Below are positions 26,479-36,780 of a DNA stretch of 64,000 nucleotides, one piece after another. The notes below the pieces were generated by a model. That model saw only the letters and a program-made list of their open reading frames with translations, did not search any database and was not told the origin of the DNA. The stretch is from the NCBI GenBank assembly GCA_046706185.1, contig JBJKPR010000004.1, positions 1-64,000 on the forward strand, written 5' to 3'. Each line of letters begins with the position of its first letter. The first letter of the stretch is position 1. Origin of the DNA: JAJZXY01 sp046706185 (GTDB lineage: Archaea > Thermoplasmatota > Thermoplasmata > Sysuiplasmatales > Sysuiplasmataceae). Position numbers and translations under genes: made by a program.

Positions 26479-26677
26479 CTGTTAGTAAAATGGTAAGAAG
26501 TGATAATTTCGGAGCCACAAGTTGGTACGGGCGGAACAATTTACCATCACTCTATTTACCGTTAGTATCGTCATTATTCCGGCCGCATTATTTACCGGCC
26601 AAGCCTGAGATGTTAGTCGCCACCTTTTTATTCGCTTCAGGGATCGATACATCGTAAACTATGGGGGACAATAGTTT
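26479..26677 (+). promoter_or_regulatory. GH57 gene leader with repeated ATTTACC and GTTAGT motifs
   Basis: ATTTACC occurs at 26539, 26554 and 26590, and GTTAGT at 26481, 26561 and 26612. All lie upstream of a T-rich TATA-like TTTTTATT at 26625-26632. This fits a regulated promoter for the glucan locus, for example a sugar-responsive repressor site, but no known operator is recognised. GGGGGAC lies about 12 nt before ATG 26678 as a possible SD. Confidence 0.4.
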
Positions 26678-29600
26678 ATGACGTTGTACAAGAAAGTCAT
26701 AGTATTGGTAGTTGTAGCGCTATTTCTCACGACCGCACTGTCTGTATTGAGCACTGGCCAGCAGGCATCCAGGCCCTCCGGGGCTGTGGTGTCGAACTCG
26801 CCTTCGGCATCCGGTGCCAGCATGCCCAATTTCACATACAGCAATGTCACCTTCACTGGCAATGCATCTTATGATTTCCCTGCAGGAGCATTGCTTTACA
26901 CAAATCTGGTGGATCCGTGGGGCGCTGGCAACAACGTAGTGAACCTGTACGGTACATGGAATGAGACAACGCTGTTTGTGGCAGTCGACGGAGTTGTTTT
27001 CGGGGGCAACAACTTCATGCTTGCGATCTCGAACAACTCCGCTTACGGGACAAAGAACCTTTCGACAAACAACCTGGGAGTCTATGAGCGAAATATAACA
27101 TTCACAAAACCGGTGAATTTCCTGTATTTTGTCAACAGCGCGACGATTGGCGTGGTTGACGCCTATGCAGTCACCTCTCTTCCAAACGAGTCGACAGTGC
27201 TTGCTCCCATATCTGCTGGGTCATTTGTCTACAACAACCTCTCGACAGGGAATGTAATCGAAGTGGCTCTTAACTTCTCAACCATCTTCCCGGCATTCCC
27301 TTCGGGCGCCTCAGTCAGCCTCTACTCAAGCATTTTCGGAGGTGCGGGGCCTTATGTTGGTCCAACAATTCCTTCAGGCCAGGCTTACGGTGTGACCTAT
27401 TTCACACCCAACCTTGTTTCGCACGACGTCGGTAACTACGTGCTTGAAAATGCATTCTACACCCTGTATCTGGATCCGAACGACATGGGCATACCCGAGC
27501 AGGGCATACTGCCCAATTATGTCGATGGTCTGTCTTTCCACAACATAGCATTCACAGGAGATCCGTCATCTGATTTCAAGCCATCCGAAAAGGCAATGAT
27601 GAACACAAACACGATGTGGAGTACTTCCAACCTGCTGAATTCAAGCTACATTAGCTGGAATTACACCACTCTCTTCCTGGGTGTGAATGCCACTGCAAAC
27701 GGCAACTGGATATACCTCTTCCTATCCAACAACACAGGCTCAGGAATCGGAGCATACAACATATCCAATTTTGCGAACATCACTGGCAACGAACATGCTT
27801 ACGGCAGAAACATACTGTTCACTAGCCCGGTAAATTACGTGATAGCCGTTCAGTACAATTCATTCTCTCAGCCGTTCTATATGGTTGCATACAAGATACT
27901 GTCCACTACAGCGCAGAGCAACACGTCCGTCCTGCTTGAGAACATAACAACTGCAATCGGAAGCACGCTGACAAAGACCGGTCTTGAATTTTCCATGCCG
28001 TTCGATATGATTTTCAATATAAGCAGCACATGGGCCACAGGCACAGGTCCTCTTTTCCTCCCGTACAGTTCGATAAGCATGGCAGCAGCAGTGGTAGGTG
28101 GACAGGGGGGCGCATACGTCGGTCCGACGCTGCCTGCGGGGCAGGGCGGTGCATACACCGGCTATTACAATGCATACCATACCATAGGGGCGTATGACGG
28201 CGGTTATGACCTGTTCAACACCTTCTTCACAGAGGCGATAGATCCGTACGGCCAGGGTGTTCCGGCCGTCCAGATAAGTCCGATTTACACTTACGGCTAT
28301 ACATACCACAGCGTCAAGTTCACTGGCAGCGTTGCGAACGATTTTGCCCAGCCGGAGATCATAGGTAACAACACAGCCACACCATGGGGCGTTGATAATA
28401 CGCTCACGAACCTGTACATGACGTGGAACTACACTCATCTGTTCATTGGTGTCAATGCCTCTCTTGCTCCGGGCAACAACCTGCTTGTTGCAATTTCAAA
28501 CGGCACCTTTTTCGGTTCAATAAACCTGTCGAACTCCAACGTCGCTTCCCTGCAGAGAAACATAACCTTCACAGAGTATGTCAATTTCATTTATACACAG
28601 GCGGGCGGAGACACGAACGGGTACCTGTATAGAGTGATACCTGGCCAGACAAACTCGACGCAGACCAACTTCACACTTATCGGAACTTTCCCTGTTGCCG
28701 CTGACGGTTCCGAGTTCAGCATCAACTTCAACACACTCTTCCCGAACCAGACTTCCATGGCAGGCCAATTCGCAGTTCCTATAAGCGCCTCTGTTTCCAT
28801 TGCAGCCGCTGTTTACGGCGGAAGCGGCCCATGGGTCGGACCAACCATACCTACGGGTCAGAGCTATACAGGTTCAGGCACTACATGGGAAACGATCAGC
28901 TCCTTCATCATCAAGGACATCGACCCGAACAATGACGGATATGCAAATCCTGGCATAATGCCCAGCTTCATTCCAGTTGTGTTCTCAGGCAGCCCGATAA
29001 ACCTGAACATAATATTCAACGACCACCAGCCTCTGTATGGCGCGGTTGGTTCTGACTACTGGATGCTTCCATGGACCGCTGTTCATCTTGCAGAGTACAT
29101 GGAACAGGCGCTCATACTTCGCCAGTATCCGGACGTCAACATTACATATTCCCTGTCAGGCTCTCTTCTCTACCAGATAGAGGCAATAGCCAACGGTGCG
29201 TTCAACAACAGCTATCTGATGGCTGCATTCATTCCGCAGAGCCAGTGGGACAACACGCTTTACCAGCAGATTAACCAGTATGGCGATACATTCCTCACCT
29301 CATTTGCACCTCCCGAGGAGTGGAATACAACAACCGTGAGGTATGTGCTTGAGTACGCTCTCGCATTCAATACACCAGCATGGGTTTACTCGGCCGGCAC
29401 ACCTGCGTCAGACCTCTACCAGCAGCTTTTCGCTAATGAATCCGCACATGTACAGCTCAACGACAGCGCATTGACCAACGCTCTTGCGGAGTATTTCCTG
29501 TGGTCACTGAGCTACCCGACCTTCACAGGCATGCTTGGCTCCCAGTATGCTGATTCCACAGTATGGGGCATGTACAACCAGACTGCGTTCTCGATTTCAG

Positions 29601-32600
29601 ATATTGTGACTATAATGCACTATTACGAAGTCGAGGCCAACATCACAATTTTTGCCTTCAAGTCGGGAATGATTTCAGTCAGCAACCCGGCAGGCAATGT
29701 TGAGCTGCTTACAACTCCATTCGACCATCCGATACTCCCGCTGCTCCTGATGAACAACTGGACTGGTGGAACTGGCGATGTAATAACAAAAGGTGTCTGG
29801 TCGAGCGATGTGATTGCACAGCTCACGATCGGAACGCAGATATTCAACCAGACGTTCGGAGAGGATCCTGTCGGCCTGTGGTCTCCTGAGCAGGTTGTTT
29901 CGAGCGATATAATACCGTACCTGAACCAGAGCGGATACCTGTGGACATCCTCCGCAGACAGCACTCTTGCAGGTGCAGGCATTCCCATACCAAGCGCGAT
30001 TGCGCCGTCGGCTCAGCAGATGGAAAACCTCTACACGCCATACAACATCACTGTTAGCGGAAGCTCCGTCGCCATGGTCTTCAGGGATTCCACTCTTTCA
30101 AATGACTGGGGTTTCAACTACGGCAATATGGCAAGTACACAGGGCAACTGGGCACCTGTCAACTCATTCATGAACTATCTGAAGAACGTTTATGCAACCG
30201 TTCCAAAGGCTGACCATCAGAACGTAACAGTCACCGTCGCTCTCGACGGTGAAAACTGGATGTTCATGTCACCCTTCCCGATGGACGGGGTGCCGTTCCT
30301 GCAGAACCTCTATCTCGCGCTTCAGCAGAATTCTTCCTGGCTGCACACGACAACGATGAGGCAGCTGCTCGCCACGAACCCTGTCATGCCGACGCTCTCG
30401 AACCTCCCGATAGGCTCGTGGAATGCTCAGCCGACAGGGACAGGCGTTTCACAGTATGTCGGTCAATGGGCGGGGCACCAGCCCCAGGATGCAACATGGG
30501 AGCAGCTTGCACTCGTCCGTTCATTGGTGGTCTCATACGGGCAGCAGCACAGCCTGTCGCAGCCCATGTCTTTGACAACACTTCAGTCTTCGAATTACTA
30601 CCCGTTCCTCGGACAGTGGAACCTGACAACAGCTCAGGACAAGTACAACAGGGCCTGGATGGACATATACGCGGCTGAAGGTTCTGATACCTTCTTCGCG
30701 TTTAATCCTGCGAACCAGGATCTGACCGCCCAGAACGCGATCGTGTTCGAATACATCATAAGGCAGGAAATGACAGACGCACTGACTGTCCTCGGTCTTC
30801 CGCTCACACCCTTCCTGCAGTCCAACTGGAGCTCGCCCCTGAACCCGACCGTCTACGGGTCAAACAGTTCGATATCGCCTCCTATTTCGGGCTCTCTCTA
30901 CAATACAGCTCAGTACAGCGGCGGAACTGCATACTCCGTCAACAACAACTTTGCATGGCAGGGTTCATACCAGTACCAGGCAAACGGCCCCTCCAAATCG
31001 CTTGGCATCAACACAATCTACTATGCCTTTGACCCGAACAACCTTTACTTTGGAATTAGCGTCAACGGCAACACGAGGGACTACGCCGCGCCCAACTCGT
31101 ACACGCCTGCACCCCTGGCCATTCAGATATACCTCTCCCAGGTCAACCCTGGCATTGGCAACCTGCTCGGCCTCAGCATACCCAACAGCGTCTTCACAAC
31201 CTCATCCGGCGTCCCGCTTGAATTCGCCGCTGCGTATATGGTAAGCATTCAGGGTGTTTCAGTCACGCCATCCGGGTCGGCAAATGTTGTTGTTTACAAC
31301 TCAGGGACCCAGGGCGACTGGATATTCAACACCACTCTCCCGAGCGGTTATGTCGGCAACATACTCGAACTGTCTGTCCCGCTGAGAAACCTGAACATGA
31401 TACCTGGCAACGCGATAACGTTCGCAATTGCAACAGTCAACCAGACCACTCATGAGACAGACCTTGCCGGTCCGTTGCATTTCCTGATACCTTCCTCACT
31501 TGCCAAGCTCTCTCTCGTCTCCACAATACAGAACACCGCGGCGGACAACGGACCGGGTAACTACACTTACCCCCTGCTCACTGCTGCATACCCGCCAGGG
31601 AGCGTCGACATGCAGTGGGTAAACGTTTCGCTGAACAGCTTCCTCGTCGAGTTCAACATAACATTCGGTGCTCTTGAGAATTATTTCACAGGCGACTACG
31701 GCTTCTCTGACCCGATTGTTGACATTTACATCCACACAGCCAACGGGACCGCCGGAAACACGGCCATGCTTCAGGGACCAAATGCAAACGTCTCCTCCAA
31801 CTACGCATGGCAGTGGGTAATACAGGCTTGCGGCTATGCTGCAAACAGCTACGTGCAGAACTACCAGGGACAGCAGTTCCCGTCATCGGTGCTCATTTCA
31901 GCGAACATATCGACGAAGACAGTGTCAATACAGGTGCCGCTATCACTGATTGGCAAGGACATACTGAACTACGGTTATGTGATCGTGGCAGGCTTCCAGG
32001 ACGGCTACGGCACCAACGGCTGGAAATCTGTCTATCCTGTGGCCGACACGTATCATGGTTCAGGCTGGTCCAATGCGAACTCTCCGAACATATACAGCTA
32101 CATAGCGCCAAACATGGTCGATCCATCTTCGACAGTGACCCAGCAGTCCGCATTGTCGACGTTCACCACCACTCATGTGGCGTCTCTGCCCGGTATCTAT
32201 CTGCCGCGCACACAGGCACCGGTACAGCCGACGGGCCAGGTCAAGCCCACGAATTCGGTTGTTGGTTACAACCAGCTCACCTCCAGATACATGTCGTTCT
32301 ACAACTTGAACAGGAGCGTGTACTGGACAACATCCACAAACGGTCAGATATGGGGAACCCCTGTCAAGCTGTTTGACGCGACCGGTGACATAAACGACCT
32401 TTCCTTCTACTCATTCTCAGGCCTCACATATCTGCTTGCGACAAGTTCCAGCACCCTCTGGGCTGTCAATCTCACCAGCGGCGTTGCGATCATGACATTC
32501 ACCTCCAACTTCACAATCAAGGCATCGTCGATAACGGCCTTCCATAACGTGCCTTACGCGTTCCTTTACGATGGCACCTCTGTCAGGGTGATGAACATAT

Positions 32601-33196
32601 CTGAGAACAACACGCTCGTCCAGATAGGCTCAATGGCCCTTGTTGCCACAAACATGTCAGTCTATTCGAATGCCAGCAGCACCTATCTCGCCTACACAGA
32701 CGGGAATAATGTGTCTATACTCTCAGTGAGCCTGACGGCCTCGAAGGCAACATTCGTCAACGATGCGTTCACCTTCGTAAACAAGACGAACAACACTGTC
32801 ATAGGCCATCTGTTCCTCTCAGTCAACAAGTTCGGCCAGTTCATACTTGCATACACTGCTACCAATTCAAGCGGTTCGAACATACTGGTCACATACGGCA
32901 GCAGGACATCATCCTCGACAGTTGTCGTCACAGGCGACGGTCTTAACGACTATCCATCGGTGGTCACCTCCGTAAGCGGGAACAGGACCACGGTCATGGT
33001 CGGGTTCACAAGCAGCGGTGGTTCAGGTAACGTCTACTTCATACCCTCTAGCGTCGCTTCCTTCACATACACTCCTACGGCTCCCGCTCCAGCAGCTGCT
33101 CCGTTCCCGGTCCTCGGCATCGTGCTCATCGTAGTGGCGGCAGTTCTTGTCGTCGCAGGAGTGCTTGTCTACAGGGCCTATTCGAAGAGGGAGTGA
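26678..33196 (+). CDS. Giant surface-anchored GH57 amylopullulanase-like protein
   Basis: A 2172-residue protein. It has an N-terminal signal or anchor helix (about 5-25) and three related modules of about 240 residues (roughly 50-285, 285-545 and 545-775). Each module ends with a GPYVGPTIPxGQ-type segment and a DPN..G.P motif. The GH57 catalytic domain follows (about 775-1330) with NDHQP at 781-785, GLWSPEQ with the probable nucleophile Glu1071, and ALDGEN with the probable acid/base Asp1190. Next are two beta-rich binding-like domains, the second resembling glucodextranase C-terminal modules (GPGNYTYP). A beta-rich region and a C-terminal membrane helix with basic tail (YRAYSKRE) end the protein. 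Many N-glycosylation sequons fit an extracellular location. It probably cuts starch, pullulan or glycogen ahead of the ABC transporter. Confidence 0.85.
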   Translation: MTLYKKVIVLVVVALFLTTALSVLSTGQQASRPSGAVVSNSPSASGASMPNFTYSNVTFTGNASYDFPAGALLYTNLVDPWGAGNNVVNLYGTWNETTLFVAVDGVVFGGNNFMLAISNNSAYGTKNLSTNNLGVYERNITFTKPVNFLYFVNSATIGVVDAYAVTSLPNESTVLAPISAGSFVYNNLSTGNVIEVALNFSTIFPAFPSGASVSLYSSIFGGAGPYVGPTIPSGQAYGVTYFTPNLVSHDVGNYVLENAFYTLYLDPNDMGIPEQGILPNYVDGLSFHNIAFTGDPSSDFKPSEKAMMNTNTMWSTSNLLNSSYISWNYTTLFLGVNATANGNWIYLFLSNNTGSGIGAYNISNFANITGNEHAYGRNILFTSPVNYVIAVQYNSFSQPFYMVAYKILSTTAQSNTSVLLENITTAIGSTLTKTGLEFSMPFDMIFNISSTWATGTGPLFLPYSSISMAAAVVGGQGGAYVGPTLPAGQGGAYTGYYNAYHTIGAYDGGYDLFNTFFTEAIDPYGQGVPAVQISPIYTYGYTYHSVKFTGSVANDFAQPEIIGNNTATPWGVDNTLTNLYMTWNYTHLFIGVNASLAPGNNLLVAISNGTFFGSINLSNSNVASLQRNITFTEYVNFIYTQAGGDTNGYLYRVIPGQTNSTQTNFTLIGTFPVAADGSEFSINFNTLFPNQTSMAGQFAVPISASVSIAAAVYGGSGPWVGPTIPTGQSYTGSGTTWETISSFIIKDIDPNNDGYANPGIMPSFIPVVFSGSPINLNIIFNDHQPLYGAVGSDYWMLPWTAVHLAEYMEQALILRQYPDVNITYSLSGSLLYQIEAIANGAFNNSYLMAAFIPQSQWDNTLYQQINQYGDTFLTSFAPPEEWNTTTVRYVLEYALAFNTPAWVYSAGTPASDLYQQLFANESAHVQLNDSALTNALAEYFLWSLSYPTFTGMLGSQYADSTVWGMYNQTAFSISDIVTIMHYYEVEANITIFAFKSGMISVSNPAGNVELLTTPFDHPILPLLLMNNWTGGTGDVITKGVWSSDVIAQLTIGTQIFNQTFGEDPVGLWSPEQVVSSDIIPYLNQSGYLWTSSADSTLAGAGIPIPSAIAPSAQQMENLYTPYNITVSGSSVAMVFRDSTLSNDWGFNYGNMASTQGNWAPVNSFMNYLKNVYATVPKADHQNVTVTVALDGENWMFMSPFPMDGVPFLQNLYLALQQNSSWLHTTTMRQLLATNPVMPTLSNLPIGSWNAQPTGTGVSQYVGQWAGHQPQDATWEQLALVRSLVVSYGQQHSLSQPMSLTTLQSSNYYPFLGQWNLTTAQDKYNRAWMDIYAAEGSDTFFAFNPANQDLTAQNAIVFEYIIRQEMTDALTVLGLPLTPFLQSNWSSPLNPTVYGSNSSISPPISGSLYNTAQYSGGTAYSVNNNFAWQGSYQYQANGPSKSLGINTIYYAFDPNNLYFGISVNGNTRDYAAPNSYTPAPLAIQIYLSQVNPGIGNLLGLSIPNSVFTTSSGVPLEFAAAYMVSIQGVSVTPSGSANVVVYNSGTQGDWIFNTTLPSGYVGNILELSVPLRNLNMIPGNAITFAIATVNQTTHETDLAGPLHFLIPSSLAKLSLVSTIQNTAADNGPGNYTYPLLTAAYPPGSVDMQWVNVSLNSFLVEFNITFGALENYFTGDYGFSDPIVDIYIHTANGTAGNTAMLQGPNANVSSNYAWQWVIQACGYAANSYVQNYQGQQFPSSVLISANISTKTVSIQVPLSLIGKDILNYGYVIVAGFQDGYGTNGWKSVYPVADTYHGSGWSNANSPNIYSYIAPNMVDPSSTVTQQSALSTFTTTHVASLPGIYLPRTQAPVQPTGQVKPTNSVVGYNQLTSRYMSFYNLNRSVYWTTSTNGQIWGTPVKLFDATGDINDLSFYSFSGLTYLLATSSSTLWAVNLTSGVAIMTFTSNFTIKASSITAFHNVPYAFLYDGTSVRVMNISENNTLVQIGSMALVATNMSVYSNASSTYLAYTDGNNVSILSVSLTASKATFVNDAFTFVNKTNNTVIGHLFLSVNKFGQFILAYTATNSSGSNILVTYGSRTSSSTVVVTGDGLNDYPSVVTSVSGNRTTVMVGFTSSGGSGNVYFIPSSVASFTYTPTAPAPAAAPFPVLGIVLIVVAAVLVVAGVLVYRAYSKRE

Positions 33197-33214
33197 TCTC
33201 TTGACAGCGACAGG

Positions 33215-33260
33215 TCGAAAAACCTTTCGAATTTGCAGTCCGCTTCCGGGCGAAGCGGAC
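33215..33260 (+). terminator. Two tandem hairpins between the GH57 gene and malE
   Basis: The first stem is TCGAAA/TTTCGA with loop AACC (33215-33230). The second is a perfect 9-bp stem, GTCCGCTTC/GAAGCGGAC, with loop CGGGC (33238-33260), followed by a T/G-rich stretch. They start 18 nt after the giant gene's stop. They could terminate or attenuate transcription, or protect mRNA ends so that the enzyme and transporter are made in different amounts. Confidence 0.55.
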
Positions 33261-33388
33261 ACCAAATGTTTTGTTGTGTTGCCTGACCCGTCCATCCATG
33301 TGCCTGGCTCAGTGGAGCCTGCTTTCCAAGATGTACGGGCAATTGCCTCTATTCACGGTATTCAGGAATTAGCGGGGTGTGTTGTCAT

Positions 33389-34888
33389 ATGAAAAAAGGA
33401 AGAGTCTCAGTTACGGGCATGTTGAACATCAGTGCAGCTGCAGGAGAGGGCGCGCCGGAGTATGTGCCCAAGAAGCCGAAAACCGGCAGGACAATTCTCG
33501 TCATACTTGTTGCAGCCGCAGTTGTGGTTGCCGGAATTGGTGTGTACTACGTCCTCAACCCCTCGCAGGCGCCAGGCGGCGGTCCGGGACCTACGGGTAA
33601 AACATCAATCACTGTCTGGCAGGCATTCTCCACCACTGAGTTCCCTGCGTTTCTCTCAATAAGGAATGCCTTCATGCAGCAAAATCCGAACATAACGGTG
33701 AACTGGGTTAACCAGACTTCTCCCTCGCCAAGCACTCTCCAGCCTGCAGCTCTCGCGGGGACTGCCCCCAATATAATAATCGGGACGAGCGACTTCGAGG
33801 GAAGCAGCCTGTACTATTACAATTTCACACTCAACCTGGCGAAGTACCTCAACAGTTCTGCCTTTTCCATCTATTCGCCAACAGCTCTTTCGGATGTGAC
33901 ATATAACGGGACAGACATCTACGCATTCCCGATAAACATCAACGGGGTGGCTATGATATACAACAAGAAGCTAATCCCGACCGCACCGCTGACCACCGAC
34001 CAGATGATCCAGATGGCGAAGAATATAACAGTCATTTCAGGCGGCCGCTACACGACATCAGGCATCATAGCCGGTGACCAGTCTGACAGTGGCTACAGGT
34101 TTGTTGCATGGCAGGCAGGGTTTGGCGGCAGGCTGTTCGCATCCAACGGGTCTCCAACAATAAACACAGGTGCAACCGAAGCTGCAATGATGTTTCTGAA
34201 CAACCTGACGACAGTCAATCAGGTTACTCCGGCCGGAATGACGACACAGGCCACCTGGATCAGCCTGTTTGAGACAGGCAAGGTTGGAATAGTGTTCGAC
34301 GGTCCGTGGGACATAACCGAGTACGTTAGTGCGCTTGGTGCCGACAATGTCGGCGTTGCTCCGATGCCTACCGTGTCGCAGACTGGACTCAGGCCTCTGC
34401 CATTCCTCGGCTCAATCGCAGTTTCGGTGCTCAACGAGAAATCCTCCAGCGCCACGCCTGCCCAGATTAACGCCTCAATCAAGTTCGCCCAGTATCTTGC
34501 ATCCAACGAAAGCCAGATCAAGTTCTGGAATTCGGCTGGTGACTTCCCTGCTACAACGGGAGGGCTGCAGTATGTCATGAGCCTGAATGTTTCATGGGCC
34601 AACGGCTTCGCAGAGCAGTTCCTGAGGTATTCTCAGCAGTTCTTCAACACGCCCCAGATGGCGTACTACTGGACACCGTTCGGGACTTACTACGGCGGCT
34701 TCATATCAGGCAGTTCGACGGCTGCGCAGGCGGCAAGCAGTATCCAGACTTCGATAGTGTCAAGCATGCAGCAGTATCACATTCCGCCTTACGTAGTGAC
34801 TTCAAGCAGCCCGCTGACTGTGCTTCTCCACTTCAGCTCCGCCCAGACATCACAACAGATGGCAGCAGTGAGCAACTGGCGCTCCTGA
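33389..34888 (+). CDS. Maltodextrin ABC transporter substrate-binding protein, membrane-anchored
   Basis: Family-1 (MalE-like) solute-binding protein of 499 aa. About 30 cytoplasmic residues precede one membrane helix (roughly 33-55). A Gly/Pro linker (PGGGPGPTG) follows, then the two-lobed binding domain, opening with SITVWQAFS and containing NINGVAMIYNKKL, GKVGIVFDGPWD and a late NWRS end. There is no lipoprotein Cys, so it is held by the uncleaved helix. ATG 33389 is used; GTG 33377 is possible. Context with MalF/MalG/MalK-like genes and two amylolytic enzymes indicates maltodextrin binding. Confidence 0.88.
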   Translation: MKKGRVSVTGMLNISAAAGEGAPEYVPKKPKTGRTILVILVAAAVVVAGIGVYYVLNPSQAPGGGPGPTGKTSITVWQAFSTTEFPAFLSIRNAFMQQNPNITVNWVNQTSPSPSTLQPAALAGTAPNIIIGTSDFEGSSLYYYNFTLNLAKYLNSSAFSIYSPTALSDVTYNGTDIYAFPININGVAMIYNKKLIPTAPLTTDQMIQMAKNITVISGGRYTTSGIIAGDQSDSGYRFVAWQAGFGGRLFASNGSPTINTGATEAAMMFLNNLTTVNQVTPAGMTTQATWISLFETGKVGIVFDGPWDITEYVSALGADNVGVAPMPTVSQTGLRPLPFLGSIAVSVLNEKSSSATPAQINASIKFAQYLASNESQIKFWNSAGDFPATTGGLQYVMSLNVSWANGFAEQFLRYSQQFFNTPQMAYYWTPFGTYYGGFISGSSTAAQAASSIQTSIVSSMQQYHIPPYVVTSSSPLTVLLHFSSAQTSQQMAAVSNWRS

Positions 34889-34939
34889 ACAGAAGGTCTG
34901 CAGCCAATCGGCTAAGGCGACAACTGGCGGGAGTGGCAG

Positions 34940-35866
34940 ATGGCGCATCTGGAAGAGAAACCGCTGCTTTTCAGGCTGAGGAGGGAGTGGCTTGCGTATA
35001 TCTACCTCCTTCCGATGCTGGTTGTCCTGCTGCTGCTTACGATATATCCAATATCACTCACGTTCTACTACTCCCTGACATTCAACGGTCCGCTGCCGTC
35101 TATCGGCATACCGCCAAACACCTATGTTGCTCTCAGGAACTACAACATAATTGTGACTACGGATGCCGGCCTCACTGAAACGCTGATATTCAACAGCTTC
35201 TTCTGGGCGACGGCATCTATAGTGATATTCGTCGGCCTTGGGCTCGGTCTTGCGGCGATACTCAACCAGCCGCTGAAGGGGAAGAGCATATACAGGACAC
35301 TCCTCCTCTTCCCTTGGGCGATGCCTGCATTCATAACCATACTGACTTGGAGCACAATGCTGAATTTCAACTTCGGGATACTGAACGCCATTCTGGGCAT
35401 TGTCAACATACCTCCTGTGAAATGGCAGACAGGTGGTTTCTGGGAAGTCTGGGGGGGCCTGCTTCTAATGAACACATGGCTTTCCTTTCCCTACTATACA
35501 GTCGTCTTCATAGCAGCGATGCAGGCGATACCCAAGGAGCTCTACGAGTCGGCAGAAATAGACGGAGCATCGGTCATCTACAAGTTCACACACATAACGG
35601 TGCCGTACATAGGGTCCACCGTGGGCTTCGTTGCTCTCATGGGGTGGTTGTTCACATTCAACAACTTCTACCCTATTTACCTGGTTACAGCCGGCGGCCC
35701 CGGGAACCTGACTTCCATCTTTGTGGTGAGGGTGTTCCAGGAAGCGTTCGAGCGCTCTCATTATGCCCTTGCCGCGACCTATACAGTTATTGACTTCATC
35801 ATAATGCTCGTGGTTGCTATTCCTGCAATCAAGTACACCCGTCTTTCGGAGGGATGGTTCAAATGA
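34940..35866 (+). CDS. Maltodextrin ABC transporter permease (MalF-like)
   Basis: ABC permease of the MalF/UgpA group, 308 aa with about six membrane segments. The first follows REWLAYIYLLPMLVV. The EAA loop that docks the ATPase reads ELYESAEIDGASVIYKFTHI. It lacks the large periplasmic loop of enterobacterial MalF, as is normal for archaeal and Gram-positive homologues. Its TGA overlaps the malG-like ATG as ATGA, indicating coupled translation. Confidence 0.92.
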   Translation: MAHLEEKPLLFRLRREWLAYIYLLPMLVVLLLLTIYPISLTFYYSLTFNGPLPSIGIPPNTYVALRNYNIIVTTDAGLTETLIFNSFFWATASIVIFVGLGLGLAAILNQPLKGKSIYRTLLLFPWAMPAFITILTWSTMLNFNFGILNAILGIVNIPPVKWQTGGFWEVWGGLLLMNTWLSFPYYTVVFIAAMQAIPKELYESAEIDGASVIYKFTHITVPYIGSTVGFVALMGWLFTFNNFYPIYLVTAGGPGNLTSIFVVRVFQEAFERSHYALAATYTVIDFIIMLVVAIPAIKYTRLSEGWFK

Positions 35867-36756
35867 AGTTTCCCCAGCTCAGCCTGAAGGGCAAGAAACT
35901 GTTGACGCGCAAGATTGTGAACAAGATCCTGAGCCACATAGTACTGATAGCGGCCACCGTGTTTGCCCTTTTCCCGATTTATTTCATATTCTGGACTTCC
36001 CTTCTTAGGATAAGGCTCGCTGCAATCGACCTGAGTTCACTTATCCCCAACATATCCCAGGTGACGCTGCAGAACTATTCCACAGTCCTCAGCGACCCCA
36101 CATTCTTCACAATATACCTCAAGAATTCGCTCATCTTCGGTTTCAGCGCAGCTGCGGTGGGCCTTGTGCTCGCGCTTTTCACAGGGTACGCCCTTTCGCG
36201 GTTCTCTTTTCCGGGGAGGAAGCCATTCATCTACTTCATCATAGCACTCATGCAGTTCCCGGGCACCATGCTCGTCATACCGTACTTCTTCATGTTCAAC
36301 GAGCTTCATCTAATCAACACCTATCTGGGCCTGATTATACCCTATTCCGCGGGCTCCATTGTCTTCTCAGGCATACTTGTCAAGAATTACATCGACAGCA
36401 TTCCGGAGGATCTTGAGGAGGCTGCGCTTGTTGACGGAGAAACAAAAACAGGCGCCTTTGTGAAGGTTATCATACCGCTCATTAAGCCTATACTGGCACT
36501 AGGCATGCTCCTTGCATTCGTGGGGCCGTACACCGACTTCATTCTCGCGCGCGCGTTCATAACAGGCAACAGTCTGCAGACACTTGCACTCCGCCTCTTC
36601 TCCGTCTCGGCCACATCGAGCAGCGGCGGTGCCGCCCCGAATTACGGCGTATTCTCCGCATTCTCCTTCCTGATGGGTATACCGATCCTGATTGTTTATC
36701 TCGTCTTCCAGAAGTACATAATAAGCGGCCTGACGCTGGGAGGCGTTAAGGGATGA
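35863..36756 (+). CDS. Maltodextrin ABC transporter permease (MalG-like)
   Basis: ABC permease of the MalG group, 297 aa, about six membrane helices. The EAA loop is DLEEAALVDGETKTGAF, followed by VIIPLIKP. ATG 35863 has a strong SD (GGAGGG, 9 nt upstream); the in-frame ATG at 35854 is too close to that SD. Together with the MalF-like protein it forms the membrane channel for import of oligosaccharides produced by the surface GH57 enzyme. Confidence 0.92.
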   Translation: MKFPQLSLKGKKLLTRKIVNKILSHIVLIAATVFALFPIYFIFWTSLLRIRLAAIDLSSLIPNISQVTLQNYSTVLSDPTFFTIYLKNSLIFGFSAAAVGLVLALFTGYALSRFSFPGRKPFIYFIIALMQFPGTMLVIPYFFMFNELHLINTYLGLIIPYSAGSIVFSGILVKNYIDSIPEDLEEAALVDGETKTGAFVKVIIPLIKPILALGMLLAFVGPYTDFILARAFITGNSLQTLALRLFSVSATSSSGGAAPNYGVFSAFSFLMGIPILIVYLVFQKYIISGLTLGGVKG

Positions 36757-36780
36757 GCGCAATTACCGGAGGCAAATAGA

